A stretch of DNA of 64,000 bases from positions 62,001 to 126,000 of the forward strand of contig JAEOUA010000008.1 of the NCBI GenBank assembly GCA_016839555.1. The letters are read 5' to 3'. Shown piece by piece: positions 45,037 through 53,901 of the stretch (the stretch's first letter is position 1; the number at the start of each line of letters is the position of its first letter). Source of the stretch: Promethearchaeota archaeon. Lineage in GTDB: Archaea; Asgardarchaeota; Lokiarchaeia; Sigyniarchaeales; SOKP01. The translations under genes were made by a program, and so were the position numbers. Under the pieces are notes generated by a model. The model did no database searches. It was not told where the DNA came from and worked only from the letters and a program-made list of their open reading frames with translations.

Positions 45037-47031
45037 ATGTCAGAAAAAAGAAGAGAAGCTCTTATTTTTGATGCGAATTTCTTTATTTGTATGCTTTCTA
45101 TTAAAGTAAAAAAGATCTTACAGAAATTAGAAGATGTCGCTTCTGAATTAGGATTTCAATATTATATTACAGAAAATGTTTTTAATGAAATAAAAACTTC
45201 TTCTGATTTTAAAGAGGAACTCAAAAGAATTATAAATATTGAAAAAATAGATGATAAAGAAATTAATACATTAAAAGAAAATTTAAAAAAAAGAAATATA
45301 AGATTTCCTGCTCAAGATCCAGATTTATCTTTAATAATTTTAGCTGAAAGACTCACAAAGAATAAAAGATTCAAAAAAGTACACATAATAACTGATGATT
45401 TCAAGTTAGCAAAAAATACGGCTATTTTACATCCCAAAAAGATAAATATTTTATCACTTTCCAGTTTTCTATTAAAAATCCATAGGGGTATATCAAAATC
45501 TCAGATGAGAAACTATTTTAAAAATGTATGGCAACAATCGCTTAATTATACTTTAGGATATATGCTGGATTCCGAGCGATTAAAATTGTATAAAGCAGAA
45601 AAAAAAATCACGTGGCTTATTGAGCGAGCAATAAGCGTTACACAAGATTCCATCTTAACCCAAGATTCATGTTTAGAAGAAAATCAAATGGAATTTGGGA
45701 TATGTACACCAAAACATGAAAAGGAGTTGGCAGTTGCCGAAAGATATATCGAAGGGCAAAAAATTCCTCAAAGTGATGAAGAAAAAGTATATAATATTAT
45801 TAATTTCTTAGAAAATCTTAAGATTTCTCGGGAATATATTAAAAAATCTCGAAATGCGATCATAAAAAATGATTCGAAAAGCGCAGTAAAGTATTTAAAG
45901 AAAGGAAATGGATTTCTCGTCTCATTATTGCAATTAGCATCCGGAAAAATTAATAACTTGAGTGACTATGAAATTGTGGAGCAATTGATTTGTTCTGAAA
46001 TTTCAAAAATGGAATTTTTACGAGCGTTTTTATTAGTATCTTTAGGTCATATCAATTCCGCTATCGATTCACTTGAGCGAGCTGCTTTATTTTCTACAAT
46101 AATTCATAATTATCAAACATGTCTTACTTTAAATTATATTAAAGCGTTAATCCTTTTATTTCACGGCTTTTATCAAAATTCTATATTAGCATACAATTTT
46201 ACAGAAGAATTGGCAGAAGTCTATAAAAATGAAAAATTAAAGTTGAAATGCGCTATAGGGAAGGCGATTGCTTTACACATACAAGGGGGAGAAGATGATA
46301 AAGAAGCCGCAATGGGAATTATGAGTGAAATTTCTGATATCAATCTTAAAGAAAATATAGTGGATGCGATTATTGTTTTTAGTGAGCTCGGGGATTATTT
46401 TCTCGCATTAGGTCATTCTCAAATTGCAACAAATTTATATAATGAAAGTATGGAGATGGCGATAGATGCGGGATTGAATTGGAAGGTGGATATTTTAATA
46501 GAAAAATTAAAACGAGCTTACATAGCAACAGTAATCAATGGATATCAGGCTCAAGAAATCGTGGATAATTTAGATTTATTACTCAATAGAGCCTATAAAG
46601 TTAAAAATATTGAGGAATATAATGAACAAATAAAAAAAATAGCGAGTTTTAATAAATTATTTTATACTCCATTTGAGTATATAAAAGGAAAGAAAAAATT
46701 TATTAAATACAATGCCCTTCCTGATGCATTAAAAGATACATATTTAGAAGCTGTTCATTTTATTAAAGAAAGGGATAATCAAATACTTTTTATTGTATCT
46801 CATTATGAATTAGGCTTATTAGGTATTAGATTAAAAACAGACCAGAATATAACAGGTATTGCTGAAAATTATAGTCTTAGAATAAAACCCCATACACATA
46901 TAAAAATCTATGATGCGGAAAATGAATTAAAAGAACTTTATCTAATACGAGCTGTCATAGAAATTAAAGAAGTTGATGGTGTAGAAATATTATACAGTTT
47001 ACCTTCCTTTTTCAAGCAATTAAATCTTTAA
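45037..47031 (+). CDS. PIN-domain nuclease fused to a long helical-repeat region
   Basis: 664 residues. Residues 1-165 form a PIN domain like Nob1 or VapC, with D12 (FDANFF), E51 (NVFNEIK), D94 or D96 (QDPDLSL) and D120/D121 (ITDDF), a complete metal-ion set. Residues 250-560 form tandem helical units resembling TPR/SEL1 (DSLERAALFS, GDYFLALGHSQIATNLYNES). The end (570-664) is beta-rich. It suggests an RNase guided by a protein-binding scaffold. The partner and target are unknown; it is not a simple toxin because it is far too long and has no antitoxin gene. Confidence 0.65.
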   Translation: MSEKRREALIFDANFFICMLSIKVKKILQKLEDVASELGFQYYITENVFNEIKTSSDFKEELKRIINIEKIDDKEINTLKENLKKRNIRFPAQDPDLSLIILAERLTKNKRFKKVHIITDDFKLAKNTAILHPKKINILSLSSFLLKIHRGISKSQMRNYFKNVWQQSLNYTLGYMLDSERLKLYKAEKKITWLIERAISVTQDSILTQDSCLEENQMEFGICTPKHEKELAVAERYIEGQKIPQSDEEKVYNIINFLENLKISREYIKKSRNAIIKNDSKSAVKYLKKGNGFLVSLLQLASGKINNLSDYEIVEQLICSEISKMEFLRAFLLVSLGHINSAIDSLERAALFSTIIHNYQTCLTLNYIKALILLFHGFYQNSILAYNFTEELAEVYKNEKLKLKCAIGKAIALHIQGGEDDKEAAMGIMSEISDINLKENIVDAIIVFSELGDYFLALGHSQIATNLYNESMEMAIDAGLNWKVDILIEKLKRAYIATVINGYQAQEIVDNLDLLLNRAYKVKNIEEYNEQIKKIASFNKLFYTPFEYIKGKKKFIKYNALPDALKDTYLEAVHFIKERDNQILFIVSHYELGLLGIRLKTDQNITGIAENYSLRIKPHTHIKIYDAENELKELYLIRAVIEIKEVDGVEILYSLPSFFKQLNL

Positions 47032-47074
47032 ATTAGGTAAGAGTTAAAAAAATGTAAGACAACTAAAGGATAAT

Positions 47075-47350
47075 TTACTCTTTTTTTCTTTTATCTTTTG
47101 CTCGCTGAGACACAACCCCAGAATGAACCGCACAGCTGATGCAGAGGTACTTCCTATTCTGACCACCTAGAATGATAGTGCCGTCTTTTTTAAGCTCCTT
47201 ATACATTCTTCCATCTACTAATCTTGTTGTACCAGTAACTACTTTAGCTTTCGCCCGAGGGACACTTCGACCACATTTAGAACATTGAACACTCTTATAT
47301 CTTCCCTTTGATGAACCAGATTTACCTCCTGACTTTCTTTTTCGCGCCAC
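47075..47350 (-). CDS. rps26e: Ribosomal protein S26e
   Basis: 91 residues. The zinc site is C23-x2-C26 (CSKCGRSVPR) and C70-x2-C73 (CISCAVHSGVV), as in eukaryotic eS26. It binds the 3' end region of 16S rRNA near the mRNA exit. The GTG start at 47350 is backed by a perfect GAGGTGAT Shine-Dalgarno. eS26 is found in only some archaeal lineages, including Asgard and Crenarchaeota-related ones, so it is a useful lineage marker. Confidence 0.92.
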   Translation of the reverse strand: MARKRKSGGKSGSSKGRYKSVQCSKCGRSVPRAKAKVVTGTTRLVDGRMYKELKKDGTIILGGQNRKYLCISCAVHSGVVSQRAKDKRKKE

Positions 47351-47357
47351 CTTTCAT

Positions 47358-47365
47358 ATCACCTC
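47358..47365 (-). promoter_or_regulatory. Perfect Shine-Dalgarno (GAGGTGAT) of S26e
   Basis: The 8-base minus-strand match to the archaeal anti-SD lies 7 nt before GTG 47350. An ATG in another frame (ATGAAAGG) sits between them, and this spacing shows that the GTG is the real start. Confidence 0.7.
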
Positions 47366-47449
47366 ATTTTTTATTATTATCCTTTAATATCTAAATATTT
47401 TGAGAATTATAAGATTTTTTATTTTATTAGAAAATTTTTTAAAAGAGAA

Positions 47450-48124
47450 TTATTTCTTCGGAACTTTTTTAAGAGATTTTCGAATATGAATAATTCTCTG
47501 CCCTAAAGTAAAGATAAGTGTAATTATAAAACATTTTATAAAAATTGGGAAGAAATACTCAAATGGATTTCCCGTTAGCCATAAAGTAATGGCATACACA
47601 TATATTTCAATAATTATCGCTACTATTAAAATGATTAATCTTTCCGCTCTTTCAAGAAACCCAACTCCCTTCATATTGACCTCCTCTACTTCTGCTCGAG
47701 ATCTGGTATAAGATATCATTATAACTAAAAATAACATAAGAAATCCTTCAATAAAACCTACTAAATTTCCATATATTAATCCGAAAATAATTACAGAATC
47801 TGAAATTCTATCAATATTAGAATCTAAAAAGGAACCTTCTGGACTCACTTGTCCCGTTTGCCTAGCAACTTCTCCATCGAAAACATCTAAAACCCCCGAA
47901 ACAATTATTAAAATAGGGGGTATCCAGGCCAAGAAAAAGTTTCTATGAATAAAACCTAATCCAATTAAAATACCCCCAGCTAAAGAGCTTAAAAATCCTC
48001 CAAATGATAGAAAATTTGGAGATATATTGTATTTAATTAAGTAGGATACAGGTTTATCAATAATCTTATTTAAAAATTTTTTTTGTATTTTTCTTTTTTG
48101 AGTGGGTTCATCGATATCTGACAT
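47450..48124 (-). CDS. CDP-alcohol phosphatidyltransferase (archaetidyl-inositol-phosphate synthase-like)
   Basis: 224 residues with about six transmembrane helices. The full signature D-G-x2-A-R-x8-G-x3-D-x3-D is read as DGEVARQTGQVSPEGSFLDSNID. It joins a CDP-activated ether lipid to a polar head group in the membrane. The archaeal context suggests myo-inositol-phosphate or serine as acceptor. An N-terminal helix and basic lead (QKRKIQKKFL) precede the catalytic core. Confidence 0.85.
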   Translation of the reverse strand: MSDIDEPTQKRKIQKKFLNKIIDKPVSYLIKYNISPNFLSFGGFLSSLAGGILIGLGFIHRNFFLAWIPPILIIVSGVLDVFDGEVARQTGQVSPEGSFLDSNIDRISDSVIIFGLIYGNLVGFIEGFLMLFLVIMISYTRSRAEVEEVNMKGVGFLERAERLIILIVAIIIEIYVYAITLWLTGNPFEYFFPIFIKCFIITLIFTLGQRIIHIRKSLKKVPKK

Positions 48125-48181
48125 ATATAATTCACATTTTAATAAAATAGATTGATGATTGGATATACTAAAGAAAAATAT

Positions 48182-48778
48182 CTAAAGGAAAAAAGCCAAT
48201 TTGAGTTTCACCAAGCGTATTACCGTAGAGGCCAATAAAGACTTAGTTCCTAAACTTATTTCGGGAATATTTAGTTTTAAAAATTCTAAAGACCTAATAA
48301 AATCTTCGCTTTGATTGCCGATAATCAAAAATAATTCTTTTTTTAGCTTGATTTTACCTAATAATTTAGTAAAAGAACAGCCTGATTCTTTTAAAAGAAA
48401 AACATTTTTTCCTTGTTCTTGTAGTTTTTTTAAGCATCCAATAAGAGAGATGCTTTCTTTCTTAATTGAATTTAATGGGTTTTGTTGGTTTTTATTTGTT
48501 CCAGAAATTTTTATTAATTTATAAATATAATCTGAAAGTAAGAGTTCATCCTTTGGAAATATAGAATAATTTAATTCAACTGTATTAAATATATAGGTGC
48601 CATATTTCTTAAAAAAGATCATAAATAGTATATTGTTATCAAATTTATCTTTATTCAAAAGAGCTGACAGGATACAACGCGAGATTACATCTAATCTCCC
48701 AGATGACCCAGGAATATCTTTTATAGTGTAATTATCTAAATTAATTGTATCGGATTTCATTAAAAAAATTATTTTCAA
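48182..48778 (-). CDS. trmY: tRNA (pseudouridine-54 N1)-methyltransferase TrmY
   Basis: 198 residues of the SPOUT methyltransferase family (DUF358). The GSSGRLDVISRCILSALL block is the family hallmark and the C-terminal half (LFLIIGNQSEDF...ISLGTKSLLAS) is the SAM knot. It makes N1-methylpseudouridine at position 54 of archaeal tRNA. It starts with TTG 48778. It sits in an RNA/translation-rich stretch with S26e. Confidence 0.88.
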   Translation of the reverse strand: MKIIFLMKSDTINLDNYTIKDIPGSSGRLDVISRCILSALLNKDKFDNNILFMIFFKKYGTYIFNTVELNYSIFPKDELLLSDYIYKLIKISGTNKNQQNPLNSIKKESISLIGCLKKLQEQGKNVFLLKESGCSFTKLLGKIKLKKELFLIIGNQSEDFIRSLEFLKLNIPEISLGTKSLLASTVIRLVKLKLAFFL

Positions 48779-49015
48779 GATACTAAAGACTTTATTTTAA
48801 TTTTATAATTATTAATCTAATTTAATATGAAAATAATAATTGAATCATTTTAATAATAATTATTAAAAAGATAATTGGAAAAAAAATAAGATTTGAATTT
48901 TTTATTAAAAGATTTCTTAACCATGAATATTTAAAAACATATATTATCCACATTCTTGAAATTGAATAGAATTTATTTAAAATAAGTGTAAAAAAAATAA
49001 AAAAAAATAAAGAAT

Positions 49016-49867
49016 TTAATAGAATGCAGCTCTTCTTGCTCCTAATGCAAATAATCCATAAAAAATTCCATTTATTCCTGCTGTTATCGAAACATTTATG
49101 ATTATTGAAATTAAATCAGGTGTCGGCGGGGAGTATGCTACATTAAAAGTGCCTACAGCCATAAATGTCCCATGAATAGTCCAGCCTAGTGTATTATTAA
49201 TAATCAAATACTGAGTAATAAAGTCTTTATTATTTATTTCTAACAATAGAAACGAATTTAGAATTGTTTGATCGGGAGTCCATCCCAATACTAAATCGAA
49301 AGCAACAATAAGATTCCCAACACTTTCTAGACCACCTAATTCTGTTATCATATATTGATAGAGAATAATAGTACTGGGGAGTTGAGGTAATCCTAATAGA
49401 TTAAGGATTAAAGATGTTTCGAGAGTTGATGGTCCTTTCTCTTCATAAGTTCCAATAATAGACATAAATATATTTGAGGTTCCACCAGATAAAGATTGTA
49501 CAATAGGTAAAGCAATAAAAGCTAGTATTAATACCATGATATAAGCTGTAAGTACGGTTAAACCCCAGCCTCCGAAGCAAGCACCTTTTGATTCTCCAAA
49601 ATAACCAGATAGTACTGCTGCGATTACGCAAGCTACAATTGCGCCTATTGCAAGAAGAATTAAACCAAGATTTCCACCAGAACCAATTATATTAGTTATT
49701 AAATAGCTTGGTAAGAAGAAAATAGACTGAACAAGAAGCCCTATTATTGATAAAGGATTAAATTCTTCAAATCCATATGTTAATGTAGTATATATTAGTC
49801 CGAATGTTATATTTATCCCAAAAAATGCCGCTAAACTTATCAAATAACTCTTATGTATAGAAGCCAT
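49016..49867 (-). CDS. Integral membrane protein, unknown
   Basis: 283 residues. Hydrophobic helices lie at about 8-29, 38-60, 66-90, 98-124 and 251-275. A long loop of some 120 residues (126-245) lies between the fourth and last helices, with conserved-looking Gly, Trp, Pro and Asn. It may be a transporter-like or envelope protein. It lies upstream of cobN with its own promoter. No family recognised. Confidence 0.6.
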   Translation of the reverse strand: MASIHKSYLISLAAFFGINITFGLIYTTLTYGFEEFNPLSIIGLLVQSIFFLPSYLITNIIGSGGNLGLILLAIGAIVACVIAAVLSGYFGESKGACFGGWGLTVLTAYIMVLILAFIALPIVQSLSGGTSNIFMSIIGTYEEKGPSTLETSLILNLLGLPQLPSTIILYQYMITELGGLESVGNLIVAFDLVLGWTPDQTILNSFLLLEINNKDFITQYLIINNTLGWTIHGTFMAVGTFNVAYSPPTPDLISIIINVSITAGINGIFYGLFALGARRAAFY

Positions 49868-50070
49868 TTTTAATTTTTCCTCTATTTTATTGGATAATAA
49901 TTAATAATTGATTATTTAATTATAAAAATATAATTATTTATAAATTTTGACAATAAATCTATATAAAGAGAAGAAGGAATTCATACGACCTCTAATATGA
50001 AAACTAATTATTTTTTTAAGTTTTAGAATTATTTATCTAAAAAATATGATAATATAAGGTTTTAATCTTC

Positions 50071-53000
50071 TTAATAAGTTTTTTCTACCCAACTCTCAAG
50101 GTCGAGATATAATTTTTTCAATTGTTCGATTTGATTTTCGTTCGCCTCCCAATAACCTCTTTGTTCCGCTTGTAGCATATTTTTAATGATATCCATCATT
50201 GCAAATCTATTATTCTCTGTTAATGCATTTCTAATCTCTTCATTCTCAATATATTGATTATATGCTTTATTCCAAATCCAATTATCAACTTTATGAGTAG
50301 TTGCAGCAAGTCCAAGGATATTTTCTACTCTCTCTGCTACCTTCTGTCCTCCATGATAATTATGTTCTAAAAGAGCTTTAATCCATTTCGGGTTTAAGAT
50401 ACGGGTTATAGTTCCTTCTTTGATACTATTTTCTAATGTCTCAACTCTAATATTTTTGGAAGTTGAGTCGGCAATGTAAACATTTGACTTTTTTCCACTT
50501 AATTCTTCATAAGTTCTTACCAAACCACCAGTGAATTCATAATAATGGTCTAAATCAGTAATTTGATACTCAGAAGAATCTCGGATTTGACTCATTAAAT
50601 TAATTTTACTTACTGCTTTAGAAAATGTATTAAAACTTCTTTTTACCTTCTGATTTTTCATATATGCGAAACACATATTATTTAGATAATCTTTAACTAA
50701 TTCTTTCTCTTCACCCCATTTTCCTGCAGATATAATATCAGTGAGATTAGTATTATATTTTCCAGGAGGGGGTCCAAAAATTCTAGCCTCCGGCTCCTCA
50801 ATTCCTTCCGATTTTAATTCTTCAACAGATTTTTTAATATAATTTTGATCTAGAGGTTCATCTAACTCATTTACTAACTCGAAAGCTTTATTTATAAGTT
50901 CTAAAAGATAAGGAAAGGTATCTCTAAAAATTCCCGCGATGGTTACAATTACATTTATTCTTGGATGAGTCATTTCTTCAAGTGGAATAATTTCAAGTTC
51001 CGTGGTCCAAATTGATTTGTTTTTAACAGCCCTCACGCCAAGGTAATTAAAAATTTGTCCAATTGTTTCTCCACCGGTTTTCATTGTTTCAAAAGCCCAT
51101 AAGACGACACTTGTTGTTTCTGGATATTGCCCATTTTGTACTTTATAATTTTGAATTAGTTTTTCGGCGATCTCAGAACCTCTTCTATATGCAGTTGTAT
51201 TTGGTATTAATCTTGGATCAAATCCGAAGGAATTTCTCCCTGTTGGAAAGATTTGAGGGGATCTAATAGGATCTCCGCCTAACCCTGGGATAATATATCC
51301 TCCTTCCATAGCATGTATGATGTTCTCCATTTCCATTGAACTATCTAATCGCTGGAGAAAAGGAATTATCCAATTCTTAAGAACTTCTATTTCTTCTTTA
51401 GAGAAATTGAATTTATCTAAAATATCTTTATGTAATTGGTCTATTAAAGCATTATCAATATTTTTTGGTGATATTAATGATGCTAAAAAGTTTTTTAAAT
51501 AAGATTCTATATTTTTAGCTCGTTCTTCTTCATCTTTACCAAATTTTTTTATGCCTTCTTCTATTTCATGAGGTATTTCCGCGGAATTAAGTAAAATCAT
51601 TTGAATAAGATCTATTTTTTCTTGTAGATTATAATTTTTTCCCAATATATGTAATCCCATCGGGATTACCGACGTTTTATATCTATATAAAAGATCCTCT
51701 AATTCAGAAATATTATTAAATTCAAGATTTAAAGAATTTGCCAATTCATTTATTTCTTTTTCAAGATCCTTTATTCTTTCCGATTTAACATTATTAATCG
51801 AATCGGTAGCGCTTAATTCTACTTTAGATTGATATTCTTCTATTAAAAGTTCTAAATTCTCAATTTCTTGATATAATTCTGAATGTTTAAATGAAGGTCC
51901 AGCATGGTTTATAATTAATGCATTTGCCCTTCTTTTTGCAATAGCCGATTCACTGGTATTTGTTACATGATAATAATAAATATTTGGTAAATTTCCAATT
52001 AAATATATATTAAAATCATTGATTTCTCCAGCGCATTCTTTTCCAGGCAAAAATTCTTCAGTTCCATGGGTTCCTATGTGAATAAATGCATCAACATTAG
52101 CAATTTGATCGAGATATTTATAAAATGCTAAATATTCATGATGAGGTGGAAGATTTCGATCATGATATTCATTAGGATCTCCAGATACAGTGCTTCTTGC
52201 TGGTTGTAAACATAGATAAATATTACCATATTGAATTATTGGTAATTTTAAACCTGAATTTTGGGTCATAATTTCTCCTGGAGGGGCTCCCCAAAATTCT
52301 TTTATTTCATTCTTCAGAGTATCTGGTAATTGTTCAAAAAGTTTTAAATATTGTTCATTCTCTAAGAAAATACCATTGAATTCCTCAATATTTGTCATTT
52401 TTGGGCAATTAACTGAACCCCCTCTAATAAAAATATCTCCAAGTGTCTTATCTTCAGGAAAGTCTCCTATAAAATATCCTTCTTTTTTAAGCTTTTCAAA
52501 TAAATTTGAAACTGATTCCGTCACATCTAAGTATGCAGCATTTCCTATTTTATCTTCACCAGGAGGATAATTATATATTATAATGGCTATTTTCTTTTCG
52601 TTATTTAATTTTTGACGTAAATTTAACCATTTTCTAATTCTATTTGAAATTAATTTTATATTTTCTTCTAATGGAACGGTTTCCAATATATCAGAGTTTA
52701 TCAATTCGGAATAGCCAAGATTTTTCATGCAACCCACGGTCATCATCTCAAGCCTTCCATCCAATTCTGGCATGACTATTGCAATAATTTGGTTTATTGG
52801 AATAATTCCTTCTTGAGAAGCTCTATACTCTTCTATAGTCATACTGAATTGAATTATTGGATTGAAATGAGGAACATCTAATTTTTGATAAAGTTCCAAA
52901 GTTGTTGTGGAGTCTCCCCCATATGGTCCTCCATTTAATTGAAAATATTGCAAATTTATAATAGCACTTACAATCTGTTGTTCATTATGAAAAAAAAATT

Positions 53001-53886
53001 CTTTATGAGCTTCTATATTAGTAAAGACTTCAGAAAAAACAGGAATTACATTAAAATCATCCAAATATTCCATAAATTTTTCGACGATCGGAAGGGATTG
53101 TTCAAAATAAAGCCCTCCATAGAAAAACAGACCAATTGTTTGTTTCGCTGGATCATAATTAATTTTTTCTAAATAATTATCGAGATTATTGAAATATTGA
53201 TTTAATTTAACATCATATATTCCATAAGAAGGGATTTTTTCAGGTTTATGTACATCAAGTTCATCATACCCTAAGTAATTTTTCAATAAAAATAGGATCA
53301 TATTTTTATGATTCACACCAATTCCTCCTAAACCATACACATAATAATCCATCATAAGACCCCAATATCTTGCATGTTTGATGGCTCTAACGGGAAAGAT
53401 TTTTCCAATAACTTTGATTAATTTTGTCATTCGTTGCCCAAATCTTACAGCATCCGTGAGGTCTGGAATTTCATCTAATCCATAATCATTTTGACTAGAA
53501 GAGGGAATTTTTTTTGCTTTAAAAGGACCCATTTTGGTAAGTTTTCTAATTTCACTATTACCCCCTACTAATGCGATTATATTTTTTTCTTCATAAAGGT
53601 CTGGCTGGTTTTCCTCCATTTGATTATAAGTTTTTACTAAAATTTCTGCCGTGGGACAGTTTCCTCTAATATCTATTAACATAATATCTGAGTTATATAT
53701 TTCGTCTATGAATTCTTTCTCAGGTATCTTTCCAGAGTCAATATCCTTTAAAAATAGCATTTTAAAATCGAAAATATGACCAAATTCATCATAAATTTCT
53801 CTTATCCCTTCTGTGAGCCATTTTACAAAAATAGAGGTGGAAACTAACGTTATTTTGGGTATTGACTCCTTAGCTTTATTAATAAT
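50071..53886 (-). CDS. cobN: CobN/ChlH-type chelatase large subunit, non-canonical start
   Basis: About 1,270 residues of the CobN/BchH family. Typical blocks are NLPPHHEYLAFY, HIGTHGTEEFLPGKE, INHAGPS, PTGRNSFGFDP, and HGGQKVAERVENILG near the end. It is the porphyrin- and metal-binding subunit that inserts Co2+ (or Mg2+) with the ChlI/D partner encoded just upstream. The frame is open above ATG 53760 and reads KITLVSTSIFVKWL, matching the usual CobN N-terminus. No ATG/GTG/TTG occurs there; AGGTGA sits 7 nt (from GG) before ATT 53886, which I take as the start. In this corrinoid-rich window cobalt insertion is the likely role. Confidence 0.85.
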   Translation of the reverse strand: MINKAKESIPKITLVSTSIFVKWLTEGIREIYDEFGHIFDFKMLFLKDIDSGKIPEKEFIDEIYNSDIMLIDIRGNCPTAEILVKTYNQMEENQPDLYEEKNIIALVGGNSEIRKLTKMGPFKAKKIPSSSQNDYGLDEIPDLTDAVRFGQRMTKLIKVIGKIFPVRAIKHARYWGLMMDYYVYGLGGIGVNHKNMILFLLKNYLGYDELDVHKPEKIPSYGIYDVKLNQYFNNLDNYLEKINYDPAKQTIGLFFYGGLYFEQSLPIVEKFMEYLDDFNVIPVFSEVFTNIEAHKEFFFHNEQQIVSAIINLQYFQLNGGPYGGDSTTTLELYQKLDVPHFNPIIQFSMTIEEYRASQEGIIPINQIIAIVMPELDGRLEMMTVGCMKNLGYSELINSDILETVPLEENIKLISNRIRKWLNLRQKLNNEKKIAIIIYNYPPGEDKIGNAAYLDVTESVSNLFEKLKKEGYFIGDFPEDKTLGDIFIRGGSVNCPKMTNIEEFNGIFLENEQYLKLFEQLPDTLKNEIKEFWGAPPGEIMTQNSGLKLPIIQYGNIYLCLQPARSTVSGDPNEYHDRNLPPHHEYLAFYKYLDQIANVDAFIHIGTHGTEEFLPGKECAGEINDFNIYLIGNLPNIYYYHVTNTSESAIAKRRANALIINHAGPSFKHSELYQEIENLELLIEEYQSKVELSATDSINNVKSERIKDLEKEINELANSLNLEFNNISELEDLLYRYKTSVIPMGLHILGKNYNLQEKIDLIQMILLNSAEIPHEIEEGIKKFGKDEEERAKNIESYLKNFLASLISPKNIDNALIDQLHKDILDKFNFSKEEIEVLKNWIIPFLQRLDSSMEMENIIHAMEGGYIIPGLGGDPIRSPQIFPTGRNSFGFDPRLIPNTTAYRRGSEIAEKLIQNYKVQNGQYPETTSVVLWAFETMKTGGETIGQIFNYLGVRAVKNKSIWTTELEIIPLEEMTHPRINVIVTIAGIFRDTFPYLLELINKAFELVNELDEPLDQNYIKKSVEELKSEGIEEPEARIFGPPPGKYNTNLTDIISAGKWGEEKELVKDYLNNMCFAYMKNQKVKRSFNTFSKAVSKINLMSQIRDSSEYQITDLDHYYEFTGGLVRTYEELSGKKSNVYIADSTSKNIRVETLENSIKEGTITRILNPKWIKALLEHNYHGGQKVAERVENILGLAATTHKVDNWIWNKAYNQYIENEEIRNALTENNRFAMMDIIKNMLQAEQRGYWEANENQIEQLKKLYLDLESWVEKTY

Positions 53887-53890
53887 ATTT

Positions 53891-53896
53891 TCACCT
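53891..53896 (-). promoter_or_regulatory. Shine-Dalgarno AGGTGA of cobN, upstream of ATT codons
   Basis: Minus-strand AGGTGA is a full match to the archaeal anti-SD and follows the upstream stop by 5 nt. The next two codons after AAT are ATT ATT. It argues for translation starting here rather than at ATG 53760, which has no Shine-Dalgarno. Confidence 0.55.
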
Positions 53897-53901
53897 AAAA
53901 A

